NCBI RefSeq assembly: GCF_963678635.1
Contig: NC_087065.1
Location: 74,969,345 to 75,033,344, forward strand
Direction: 5' to 3'
Length of the DNA stretch: 64,000 nt
Source: Symsagittifera roscoffensis
Lineage: Eukaryota; Xenacoelomorpha; Acoela; Convolutidae
Below the pieces are notes generated by a model. It saw only the letters and a list, made by a program, of their open reading frames with translations. It was not told where the DNA came from and made no database searches. The translations under genes were made by a program, and so were the position numbers. Below are positions 49,931 to 59,945 of this stretch, piece by piece (position 1 is the first letter of the stretch; every line of letters begins with the position of its first letter).

Positions 49931-52900
49931 ACACACTTGAGTTTCAGTTTTGAAAAACTTATTTTACGTTGTCATAATCTAATAAAATTTAGCTTGGTCA
50001 GCAAACTAACAATTGTGAACCGATTTGTTCTTCATACCTTATATCATAACATCACGCATTCAGCCATAATAACACGTAAAACAAATGAGGTTTATTAGGT
50101 GCTATAATTTGCAGGAGGCTTTTTTTTTGCTGGGAGCTGTAATGTTAAAAAACCAAAATTCTTCAGCTGCATCTAAAAGAAATTCAATTATAATTCAGAG
50201 AGGTTTTTTCTACTTTATCGCACTCAATAAGTGATAAATTTTAATAGATATTAAAAAAGTTTTTTGCAATGACCTGAATTAGTAAAACAAAATGTTTCGA
50301 ACACGTTTTCTCCTACTTAACAATTCAAAATCAGATATAACGGATAAAAAATTGCTCGAAAAAAATTTATGATGTAAATGTACTTTTGCTCTTTTTTCAG
50401 CGCATCCCTCGCGGATCGGAACGAAAAATGATTATAGTCCGACTCCCTAAGTTATCAAAATCATCGGCTGCGTAAATAAAATAGCTTACCATATAAGGTA
50501 AAACGCAAGCGGAGAACATTGTGACGACAATGATGACGAGTTTTGTCGTTCGCCTCTTGCCTCTCTCGTAGCTCTGCGAAGTGTGTCTGTGAGGCAGCTG
50601 GTCGTTGCGCTGCCACAGCGACTGCAGGAGTTTCCGGTAGAGCACCACTATGACTAGCAGGGGCACGAGATATCCGAACAGGAAAATCAACTCCACGAAC
50701 ACTTTGAACGCTCGCTCTGTAAACAGCACACACTCATTAGGTAGGATGGCTATTTGCTGTGCAAGTTACACAGACTAGAGTTTCAAGCACATCGATTGAA
50801 GAAAAAAAATTTGAAAAAAAACATCAAAAAAAAAAGAAATTTTTATCATTTTTTTATTCTATATTTTAACTTCCAGTTCGTCTTTCTCCAGTAAAAATAG
50901 GCGCAATTCGTTCAATGAGACTATTTAAAAGTTAAACTAATGAGTAAACAAAGTAGAATTAATATGAAAGTTCATTGACAATGGAAAAAAGGAAAATCTT
51001 TGATCAATTTTTTTCGACAGACACATTTGTTGAAGGTTTTTGAAATCGCAATTACGTCCAATAGGATTTTAATATGATAAAGAAATTGACACCTGTGCGT
51101 TTTCATTGAGAAACCTAAAAAATACTAGCTTATACATAGTTTCCTTTCGTCATTTTAGTGTTAAGCTTGGTACAATAATGTGGGTTGTGGATCTGACTTG
51201 ATCAATTTGCAGTATTAGATGTTGTAATGTTGTAATAGTGAAAGTTGTCCATCCCAATTTCTGCCCTGTCTGACGCCTCTCAGATGTGTTTCTGACAACT
51301 GACCTTGTTGTGTCTGATGGTGGAACCAGAGTTGCCAGGCCAGAGTGCACTGGCCCCCCTCCGAGTCGGTGATGAAGGTGAGTGGGAGAGTGAACAGCCC
51401 CCACACCAGCCAAACAGCACAACTGCTCCGCTTCCCGATCTCATACGACCTAGTGTAGTGCATGAATTAAACTTCGCCCTGTTTTGCAGCTCATATGAAC
51501 AAGCTTATCTATGCTCTATTCTATCATTTAAAATTTGAAGAGTGCATGAACAAACTTTGTTTCTATGTCACACTTTTTAAGATTTCCAGTTTCTTTTAGA
51601 TGTTTTCCGGAACCATTTGACGCTTTGAGTAAAATTTATACAAATGCGTTTCTTGTTACTATTTTCCCCCAATCATACTTGTTTTTATATTATAGGTTGG
51701 TTGGTGCGTGGATGGACATTAGAAGAGGTTCGATATTAGTTTGTGTTTGACTATGCATTTTAGTCGATGAAAATGTACAAAAACGTTGAAAAAAAATTAT
51801 AATGTCAAAACAAAACTGCTCGTTAATCAAAGAGAAGCCCTGAGTTTTCCGACTGCATTTTGGGCCCATTTTTTTTAAAGTGCTCAAAAATGATGAACAA
51901 ATTGGATCAATTTTTTTTTAAATTTTGATCACCCCATACTTTAATGCAAACTAGATAAGGATATATGTAGCGTCTCTTATCCTGGTAATATGTTTAAATG
52001 ACTAATTAAAAATGACAAAATGCCCTAATTCAATTTGGGACGCATTAACACGCCGCGTACGCGTTTTATGTGAACGGAAGATACCGCACGTTAATTATCA
52101 CAAATGGGCCAAATTAGCAATTTTCATACCACGTAAAATTAACAAAAAAGAAACTCTGTAACATGTTTTACATTTGAGCTCCAAACAACAATATTCATCA
52201 GATGGTATAAAAACCAACTCCGTCAAAGACGCTTAGTTAAACATCAAAAGTTAATTGCAAAATAACCACCACAAGCAGAAATTTTCCGCTTTTCCTTCGA
52301 AAGTCGGAACAATAAGTGACATTTTTAAAATGCCGTTTTGATTTTGAGGAAAACAATTTGCCGATTAAATTAGCCTCGATAAAACTTCCGCATGCTAATT
52401 ACCTGACATTTTTCCATAATCTATTTTGCCTTGAAGCAATTAGATTTTTTTGTGATTGACAGATAAAATTGAAAAACAATTTCATTTTCTATAAAAATTG
52501 CTTTTTTTTCAGCAACATAAAATTTTCATTGCGTAAATAACTATGGAAAAAATGGTTTATACGCTTCAACGCAACAAAAATTTGCTCTTGCTTGAACTAT
52601 GTGATTGAATGTACTATGAGTCTTCGTACTGCTGGTTAAGTTTTCAGAAGCTTTCAGGAAATATATATTTTTTTATAATATGATAAATATAGTCTGTTTT
52701 GCTGTCGAATTTTACCACCAGTGGTATCAATTACTACGCGAAGAAGCTCCGTTGTGTGTTTTATTAATGTGGCCTTCTATCATGCTTATTTTAGCATGTC
52801 ATCTTCTTTTAAGGATTATCCTGGCACGGATTAGTTTTAATATTTTGCTCAATTAAAATAGCCGGTTTAAAAATATTACTTTCGTTTCAACTTTCAATAT

Positions 52901-55900
52901 TTCTGTTTCAATATTCATGCTTGTGTTTGTTTTCGCCTAGGCCGATTTCAATTTCAAATTATCAAATATTGACAATGACCTGATTTTAAATTCCGACAAA
53001 AGTTCAAGTGCGGTAGTTTTGTGTAAAAACCCAGCAGTTTTAAAATATTCAATTACTTAAAAACTGGATCTTGTTTTTTTTTCGGAGCTCCGGTTTCCTT
53101 TCTTTTTTTCCACTTTTTTTGCAAAAAAAAAAACAGTGTCTGGATTTTTTTTGGTTCTACGTATTTTTCAATGTAAAAAAAAAACAACTCGATGCAAAAA
53201 AATTCAAAAGAAATTTCAAGTTATGAAAATTAAGAGAAAACGAGTAAATAATCAGTCAAGACTGCTCGTATCAGGGTAATAATTTGAATATTTATCTCTA
53301 CTTGAAACAATCTGCGGTATTTTTTCTATCGCCAATTTTTATAAGTAACTATCCTCAATTAACCAAAAAAGCATGTTCAAAAAAACCGCTTGATTTTCCA
53401 AAAATGGTCGCTGGAAAAAAACAGTCGTGAAAGAAACAACCGCCATTAAACAAAAACTAAAAAAAGATCCTACAGCAAATACTTTTTAACTCGAAATCTT
53501 GACAAATAAACAAAATGATCGCAAGTAAAACATCTGCAAAGGAAGTATAAAAACGTACGTCAAAAATTACATTTTTTTGCCATTTTTTGAGTCTAATATT
53601 AAGTAAGGCAAACAAAAAAATAAATCCGAGCATTTAGTGTTTTCCTCAAAAAGTGAATCTAAGGCTCTTCTCGACTCCTTGTTATCCATATTGCATTTTT
53701 TTTCTGTTCTTTTTAGTTTTGCATGATATCTTTTTTTTGTAAAACGCTTCCTTATGAGACTAAAGTGTACCTCTTAAGTTTTGTCAGTGGATTACATTTA
53801 ATGCTGACGACAATTTTATCGCGCAAACCGTAAAATGGTCGTTTTTGCTTGATTTTTTATTGCAGTGCAGTTCACAGATAAATGGTCGAAACTAAAACAG
53901 CAAAATCTGAAATTAATTGATTTCATGTGTGCAGTCGATTTGTAATGTCGCGGAGTTTGTTTTTGTAAGCGGAATCCGCGAATTTCAAACTAAATTCAGA
54001 GGCATACCCGTACCTAGAGGATTTTCTGTGCAAGATCTAAGCTTTTCATTTTTCACAATAGTTGATTCTCAGATCCGAAAATCTTTATTTCATATCTGAA
54101 TAAGAATTTGAAAGTTTCAGATATGAAATAACCATGGAAAACAAAAGTTCAGATCTGAAATTAGATCTGAGAAAACTTTGTTAAATTATTATTTATGCAT
54201 TTCGAGCATACATGAGTTTTTATTGTTTTTCGTTTCTGCAATACACAATTATGTATAGATTAACTAGCGGTAGAAAAATAACTTTTAAATAATTTCACAA
54301 CCATTTTTTTTTAATTTCACTGAATTTTTTTTTCAACTGTGATAAAAGTTTTACAAAAATTTTTGAAAACATCAAATTTTGATTTTTATGCACTTTTCAT
54401 GCGTTTCCCATGTCATGCCATGCTTGGGAAAACATATTTGGCAGTCTTCCATTAGAGAGTTTGCAGAGTACCTGCTAATAGCCAGCAGCAGCTGTCAGAT
54501 ACAAAGTATCAAAAATGGCAAAAATTGAGTGAGAATCATTGGTTTTTTAGATCTGAATTAACCAAGAAGAACAAAATTTCAGATTTGAAATTAGATCTGA
54601 AATAGCCCATCCTTAAAGTATGCAAGCGGTATTTAAATTTTTCACAACCCATTTCAGATCTGAATTAGAAAATTTGCTAGGTTCTGCTAGGTTCTGCAAA
54701 CATTTGCTAGGTTCTGCAAACATTGCTCGATAGAACTCAAAAGACAGTTGACAATTGGAACATTCAGGTCTTCGCCTTGATACAAGCAGTCTTGTTTGTT
54801 TATAGGACTCAATTTCAAAACTACTTCATTTTCATTTAGTTTCGATGAAAAAAAAAACGGAAAAAAGAAATTCAAATCTTCATGATAACTACAACAACAC
54901 GCTCTCTAGCTGAAGTAATTTATTCATGTTTTGCATATCACTGGTTCAAATTCAGCGCAATATTTTCTGACCCTGCCTTTTAGCACACTTCAGATTTGCA
55001 TATTAATGCATTCATACCACTTCTGTGTTTATCACTATGTTTATCCAGAAGAAATAAATTTTTACGTAGATTTGACTGAATTCGTTGTCATCAGATAGGT
55101 TTTAACTATCTAATTTGTAACCAACACCATAAAACATCGATTAAAAGTAAGAGCTATTCGTCAATAGTCATAACTCATTTCTTTTTGAAGACTCAGTCAA
55201 ATATAAAAAAATTGTTAGATACTAAGGCGCATTCCCTAGGTAATTAGGTGCCCAAAAAAGAAATTTTAAATGATTGCTTGCGTTAACTTTTGAAGTTGAC
55301 TTTCTGATATCATGTCAAATAATCTGATTGATCTAACTCATTCGGCTCTTTTTCCTCCCCCCCCCCCCCTGCAAATTTTTATAAATAATTTTTTTTTTCA
55401 CATTGTCCGATTGTCATGAAAACTGACGTGCAGACTAATTAGGCTATGACAAACATATTTGGTCTGCATAATTAATCGAAAGCTTTCCCTTCTCACATTT
55501 AATGGTCCGATAACAAAAATAATATAACAAAAACATTTTAAAAAATGGCCTTACTTAATGGCAAAAAACTGTTAACAGATTGTCACAGAAGTTTTAATAC
55601 TGCTTCCAGAAAAAAAAGCGTATCATCAAAAACAGACACACTATTCTTATTTGAATTTCACTGGACAAATAAATAATTCATGTAAGGCAGAAAACACCGA
55701 GCCTTATAAGGCAAAAAAAACGGAATATCTGTCATAAATATCCAGCCCAAAAATACCCAAAACATTTTACTGGTATAAAATTTGTCTAGTTTTAGATTTA
55801 ACACAGAAATTTAGAAATTTAGGCTGTTTTTTTTGCATGAATAAAACTTAAGTTCCGCAATCGTGTAACTCAATTACCAGCACCGATGGGGTCTACTTGA

Positions 55901-58900
55901 GATTCAGAAAAAATAGTAGTTGGTTGTTCTGCAAACAGCCAAAGGAATTTTTCTAGAGTGATCTTTGCCGCATACTACACATAATTGGGGTTTCGTACAG
56001 TAAATCGATGTGTCAGTAAATTACCAGAGCAGTAAACCGATTTACGTAATGATTACATCAATTGCGGAATTAAAGATTTATAGACCGGGGCGTATTGCAT
56101 GACTGCTAGTATCAGGGCGAAACCCTGAATGTTCCGAGTGCCTTTAAAGGTCTATGGAGCAGCAATAACATCGAAAAAAAGAATGTAATAAAACAAAACT
56201 AAAAAACAAATTTGAAAAATTTGAGATTTTTTCGTGAACATCATCACCCAATTTCACGCCATATCAAGTACAAAGTGATAGATTTTGCTCCTATTAACAA
56301 ATTAATTATGAAATATAGGCTTCCTTGAACCAATTTAGAACAATTTCTAAGACGGATTAAATCTCTGCTTACGCGCTAATAGCGCGAAATATATCGAACG
56401 TTAATTGTCCCAAATTGGCCAAAGTAGCTATCTTTCTATAACGTTACAAAAATGTTTTTTTTTCAATTTTAAGCTCACGACAGCAATAGCTTTCGAATCA
56501 TATACAAAATTCTGTCAAAAAGGGCTAGTTAAAAAGTCGAAATTTGTCTGAAGAAAAAAAAACCCACCCCGAGCACAAACATTCCGTTATTTTTGTTAGG
56601 AAAGTCGGAATAATTTGATTTTCATTTTGCTTCGATGAAAAAAAAACAGTAACAAGAAATTCAAATCTTCATGATAACTACAACAACACGCTCTCTAGCT
56701 GAAGTAATTTATTCATATTTTGCATATCACTGTTTCAAATTCAGCGCATTACACTAAATTGGGGTTGCGGTTAGTGTCAGTAAATTACCAGATCAGTAAA
56801 TGGATTTACGTAATAATTACATCATGTGCCGAATTAAAGATTTATAGACAGGGGCGGATTTAGGGGGGGGGGGGGGGGCGGACGCTTCCCCCTGCCGACC
56901 CAAAGGGTCCCCCCTTTGGACTATTTTCAGATATCCATTTTGGCTGACGGACCCCATATTTTTCTAAAGACACCTTCGGTGCCAATATATACAAGTTTTG
57001 CAGGGGGAGCGCGCGCCAAAAAAACGCGATTTTTTTGTCAAAAAATTCCTGAAAGTGCCTAAAAACGCTTTTTTTGGCCTGATTTTTTTAAAATTTTGAA
57101 AATCCGCCTCCCCCCCCTATCTAGAAAACCCTAAATGCACCTCTGTTTATAGAATAAATGTTTCACGAGCTAGAACAAAAATTTTAAGACTACGGAAAGA
57201 GTTGTGTAATTCAAGTTTTTTTTTGAGGAAAAAGTTGATCATTTTGTAAAAATCTCAGTTTTAGCTGATGAGATAACGTAATTGAATCATGAATTTTCCG
57301 TTTACTGATCTGGTCTGCCCGTTTTGGTTTTACTGATGCATCGAATTTCTGATCTACCACCGCTAAATTGTACCCGCAACAAATGCGTTTTTAATTGTCG
57401 GAAATTTATTTTTTTTTTGAAAATCCGCACTAACGCTACAATTATACGAAGAAAGAATTTTACCCAAACAATTTTTTTGTTTGCCAAACGTCTTTGGTTA
57501 TACCTATGAAATGGTTTAAATAGCGAAATCAGAAATAAAATATTTTTTTTGCTACTTAATACTCAACCGAAATGTGAAAGAATTCTCATTTTTGTCATTA
57601 CGTATTAAATTAACCAAATTGTTTTTCTGATTGCCTGAAGCTGTTTTTTAACAAAACATTTCAATTTTTCTCACTTTAAAAACATATTTAAAAGTTTTTT
57701 GAATGCAAAATTTTAAAGATTATAAAGATTTTGCTAAATAGTCAAAGAACCGTCAACAAAAAATTTGGAAGAGCTGACACGGTAAAGAACTTTTGGTTAT
57801 AGTTTTTTCAACTACCTGAACTGCATGGAGGTAATTGGATGAACGACGGCCATGAATCTGTCCAGGGACATGAGGACCATAGTGTATATGGACACAAACA
57901 CCACCAGTGTCTGGATCATGCCATAGAACTGAAAAAAAACAAAGGCCCTAAGCAATAATTCAGACGCCTCACTTTCAACGATAATATAACTTTTACTTTG
58001 GACCAAATGTTTCGTTTCAATTAGCTTTTGTAGGTTCAATAAAATGGATGGCTTTTTGATGTTGTTAGTAGCGTTTTTGGTAGCCTTCGGTATACATTGA
58101 TAACAGCAGTGGGGCGCGTGGAAAAAGTGGTCAGTTTTAATTCGTATATGCCTATTCTAACTTGACCAAACATTTGCGCCCCAAAAGCAGTCATTTCCGG
58201 AACTGACCGATTTTGGGGCGGAAATAACTGTGTTTTTCGTTCAGAAATGGCTGGGAGCCCTGTTCTAAACTACTAACGGGACACGGTCGGCACAATATTT
58301 CAAGGTTGCCTTTTCCATTTAGGTACCTCGCAGGAGGGGGGTACCTTTTTTATAGGTGGACCAATTTGATTTTCCTGCACCGCAGGCTGTTTTTGGAAAA
58401 ACAGACCAAAGCTTACAATTTTTTTTCGTTGCGCGCTTCCCCCTCAAATTTAGTGTATCTTGGAATATTTGAAAACTGGTTGACCAATCAAACCAATATT
58501 TTGTAAAATAATAACAAAGGAGTGCTCTGGAAAAATTGGCAACCAGAATTGAGGGGGATGGGACGAAAGCAGCACATTTGAAGAAGTATTGAATTTCTGA
58601 TGAAAACCTTTCTAGTCTCTGGTTTTTGAAAGAGCGTCCTTGAAGAAATTCCGTCTTGCTATGGCTTCGTTCTCTGCTATATCTCTAACGAAATTTGAGA
58701 TATTGGAATTGATTCAAGCGCTACTTACAAAATGCAAATGCCAAGTTATATGTCTTGAGGGAAATTCTAAAGATTAGTTTGTTTCATCGAGCAGGATATG
58801 GAGATGAAAGTGAAGATGGTTAGATTTTTTCTGACATGGAAATCAATGCTTAACCCAGCGGGCTGAAGATGCAAAATAGGTCCCGATTATCTTTCGAGAT

Positions 58901-59945
58901 AGTAATAAAAAATAGCTTGAAGAGTTTTACCAGAAAATGTTTTGACACTTCATGAATGTTGCCGTTGGTCTCAAATACTTTTTTGTTCTTGATGGAATGT
59001 GCCTTTTTTTTTCTGCAGACCAATTTTGACTTTTTAACTGGCCATTTTTGACGAAAATTTCTTCATACGATTTGAAAGCCAGTGGGGGTTTGAAAATTGT
59101 CAATTTGGCTAACTTGGGACAATTAACCCACTCATAAATCGTTCCAAATTTAACTGAGGCAAGAAAATTTGTATTATTATTGAGTTACTAGACGCGCTAA
59201 GATTATCATTTATTGCTTGGCATACTTTGTGTGCGTCGAGGGGGGGGGGGGTGGCGAATTTTTGAAGAAAAAAATTCAAAAAAAAAGTTTTTTTTTGGTA
59301 TATTTTATCTTTTTTTTTTTCAAAAATTGTTTCAAAGACGCTGAAGGGGAATCGAAACATTTAGAACTTCGCCTTGATACGAGCTGTTTTGTTATTCCCT
59401 TCTGCAAGGCTTTGCAAACCAAATTAAAAGCGATATGTGTCTACCTGTAGTTGACGCTCTCACATCTATTTTCTCAAAACTCAACTAAATTTTCAAATAC
59501 GTTTCCAAAATCCATTTATTGAGATTTTCTTAAATTGTATTCAGAAATATTACCTTGCATCGTAAAATTTCGTGTCTTTTTTTCAAGTTTCCCCATCCCT
59601 ACTGTAAAGTTGATATATAAAGATCATTATTTTTAAGAGAGTATTATTTTTTCAAGACTATTTTTTACGGTAACAACAAAGATCAATGCTATTTTATGGT
59701 TTACTGTAACAGATTCATTTGCAGCAAAGTAAGGGGGTGACAAGAGCGGATTTGGTGGGTCGTTACCTTGCAGTAGTATAGTCCGAATGGCCAGGGGGAG
59801 TTGAGGAAACAGAGGGTGTAAGCTGTAGGGGGGATGACGAAGACACACACCAGCAGGTCTGCCACACTCAAATTCAACATGTAGGCTATCGTCGGACTTT
59901 TCTTCAGACGAGACATACTCAGCACCACCAGCACCACACTGTTTC
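40598..59945 (-). CDS. Class A peptide GPCR, allatostatin-A/galanin receptor-like; first exon missing
   Basis: Seven exons, right to left: 59767-59945, 57816-57928, 51304-51449, 50490-50716, 41834-41965, 41295-41479, 40598-40664. They join in phases 0, 2, 1, 0, 0, 2 and give 348 codons plus stop. Landmarks: GNSVV (TM1), LNLSVADLL (TM2), Cys of LYYCK paired with Cys of GGQC (ECL2), MSLDRFMAVVHPITSM (TM3/ICL2, very like allatostatin-A receptors), KGKRRTTKL-type basic end of ICL3 (RGKRRTTKL), ACVLP (TM6), NPFVY (TM7), SETFRDHL (helix 8), and an Asn/Ser-rich tail. TM6 has Val at the usual CWxP tryptophan position. The first exon (N-terminus and half of TM1) was not found and is probably beyond the right edge. 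Assignment to the AstA/galanin group rests mainly on the DRF region. Confidence 0.88.
40981..41202. mobile_element. 222-bp inverted-repeat element in a GPCR intron
   Basis: TCGGCTCAAGTTAACGTCC at the left and GATGTTAATTTGGTCCGA at the right are inverted repeats. The interior shares ACCAAGTTAAGATCTT and TGATTGGCTGAAAATT-like phrases with the copy at 28844-29049. Confidence 0.75.
41295..41479 (-). CDS. GPCR exon 6 in this list: helix 8 and C-terminal tail
   Basis: Acceptor CTAATTCAG, 185 nt, donor GTAATT (phase 2). It encodes SETFRDHLTNTIPRSRRALE and then a Ser/Asn/His-rich tail. SETFRDHL directly continues NPFVYTIQ of the previous exon as helix 8. It stands out as GC-richer than its surroundings. 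Confidence 0.87.
41828..41833 (-). promoter_or_regulatory. Apparent GC splice donor (GCAATG)
   Basis: After ATCCAG the minus strand reads GCAATG. No GT in the region gives a frame that continues into helix 8, whereas joining here to 41479 keeps phase 0 and yields a canonical TM7-helix 8 link. If not spliced, the frame stops nine codons on, right after TM7. Confidence 0.7.
41834..41965 (-). CDS. GPCR exon 5 in this list: ECL3 and TM7
   Basis: Acceptor TTAACTTTCAG, 44 codons, phase 0 on both sides. It encodes LINQLWAWWDNWTQLVSSPE, then VRLCYFLFYVNNICNPFVYT. It contains the N-P-x-x-Y motif. It leaves through a GC donor. Confidence 0.9.
42659..43550. mobile_element. 892-bp CCCGGGTTGAC inverted-repeat element
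   Basis: It starts CCCGGATTGACCTC and ends GGTCAACCCGGG. It is collinear with the 3663-4480 copy. Internal phrases such as CTAATCATA and GAATTGCATGAAAA are shared with the other copies. Confidence 0.75.
44900..45303 (-). repeat. Dispersed repeat family R2, with ~21-G run
   Basis: The minus orientation carries the full R2 order, ending on this strand with GACCCTTTGGGTCGGCAGGG, a long G run and CCCCTAAATTCGCCCCTG. Confidence 0.75.
47500..48204. mobile_element. Foldback (long inverted-repeat) element
   Basis: ACTGCTGATTTAAATTAACC at the left and GGATAATTCTATTCAGCACTG at the right are inverted. AATTAATATGGCGCAATTTT (left arm) pairs with TTGCACCATATTAATTCTG (right arm), and CCTCTTACACGATCCAGCAA with TTGCTGGGCTGAGTAAGAGG. 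Confidence 0.7.
48268..48678 (+). repeat. Dispersed repeat family R2
   Basis: GGGCGGACGCTC, CCTGCCGACCCAAAGGGCC, TGCGCCTATATTTA, TTGTTCGACCTAAAAAA and ATAAATCCGCTCCTG, in R2 order but without a pure poly-C run. Confidence 0.7.
49443..49800 (-). repeat. Dispersed repeat family R2, next to a tRNA-like fragment
   Basis: R2 landmarks in minus order (GGTGCGGATTTTCAAAAAAT, TTGGCGCGCTGTTCCCCC, GAGTCGGCAGGGGTTCGAAT). Immediately left, at about 49380-49445, a short segment (CTCACGCACTAACCACTAAG) looks like the 5' half of a tRNA on the minus strand. Confidence 0.65.
49897..49936 (+). repeat. Poly-C run followed by (CA)n
   Basis: About 20 C's run straight into ACACACAC. No other content. Confidence 0.95.
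50490..50716 (-). CDS. GPCR exon 4 in this list: TM5, ICL3, TM6
   Basis: Acceptor TGCTGTTTACAG, 227 nt, donor GTAAGC (phase 0). It encodes ERAFKVFVELIFLFGYLVPL, then RRTTKLVIIVVTMFSACVLP and YM. TM5 has the conserved Pro. The frame stays open past the donor, but only splicing here gives a TM6-ECL3-TM7 of normal spacing. Confidence 0.9.
51304..51449 (-). CDS. GPCR exon 3 in this list: TM4 and ECL2
   Basis: Acceptor TACACTAG, 146 nt, donor GTCAGT (phase 1). It encodes the end of ICL2 (SYEIGKRSS), TM4 (CAVWLVWGLFTLPLTFI) and ECL2 with the Cys expected to bond to TM3. Confidence 0.88.
52020..52315 (+). repeat. Dispersed repeat family R1, diverged copy
   Basis: CGTACGCGTTTTATGTGAAC, GCACGTTAATTATCACAAA, TTTGAGCTCCAAACAACAAT, then CTTCGAAAGTCGGAACAATA at the end. 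Confidence 0.7.
56330..56615 (+). repeat. Dispersed repeat family R1, near full length
   Basis: TTACGCGCTAATAGCGCGAA, TCCCAAATTGGCCAAAGTAG, TTAAGCTCACGACAGCAATA, CCACCCCGAGCACAAACATT and GGAAAGTCGGAATAATTTG appear in R1 order over about 285 bp. Confidence 0.75.
56850..57145 (+). repeat. Dispersed repeat family R2, with poly-G run
   Basis: GGGGCGGATTTAG, poly-G, GGACGCTTCCCCCTGCCGAC, GGTGCCAATATATACA, GGGGGAGCGCGCGCC and GAAAATCCGCCTCCCCCC. Confidence 0.75.
57816..57928 (-). CDS. GPCR exon 2 in this list: TM3 and DRF motif
   Basis: Acceptor TTTTTTTTCAG, 113 nt, donor GTAGTT (phase 2). It encodes FYGMIQTLVVFVSIYTMVLM, then SLDRFMAVVHPITSMQF. DRF replaces DRY, as in insect allatostatin-A receptors. 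Confidence 0.92.
57929..59766. other. GPCR intron: R2 and R1 fragments
   Basis: It has a partial R2 copy (about 58325-58562, minus) and R1-like phrases (about 58980-59125, minus). A 10-G run is near 59240. Otherwise AT-rich with nothing recognisable. Confidence 0.55.
59767..59945 (-). CDS. GPCR exon 1 in this list: end of TM1, TM2, ECL1
   Basis: Acceptor TTTGTGTTTCAG, 179 nt, donor GTAACG (phase 0). The first two bases complete a Gly codon started in an upstream exon, giving GNSVVLVVLSMSRLKKSPTI, then LNLSVADLLVC and LYYCK. It contains N1.50, D2.50, the W of WPFG in ECL1 and the TM3 Cys. Confidence 0.92.

Larger units (their letters stand above)
41966..50489. other. Large GPCR intron between TM6 and TM7: dispersed repeats
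   Basis: It holds a CCCGGG element (42659-43550), R2 copies (44900-45303, 48268-48678, 49443-49800), a foldback element (47500-48204), poly-C runs (about 46549-46569 and 49897-49916, the latter followed by (CA)n) and one unexplained exon-like segment (44406-44514). Confidence 0.6.
51450..57815. other. GPCR intron between TM3 and TM4: R1 repeats and local duplications
   Basis: It contains R1 copies (about 52020-52315 and 56330-56615), a block of AGATCTGAAATT motifs (about 54060-54670), a half MITE (about 55344-55500), a duplicated segment pair (54822-54950 with 56627-56755, and 55983-56090 with 56758-56858) and an R2 copy (56850-57145). No exon-like segment was found. Confidence 0.6.

Noticed and set aside
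50397-50489. Continuation of the TM6 frame past the GTAAGC donor
   Set aside because: Reading through gives no ECL3 or TM7 and ends soon after. Splicing at 50490 gives a normal TM6-TM7 spacing.
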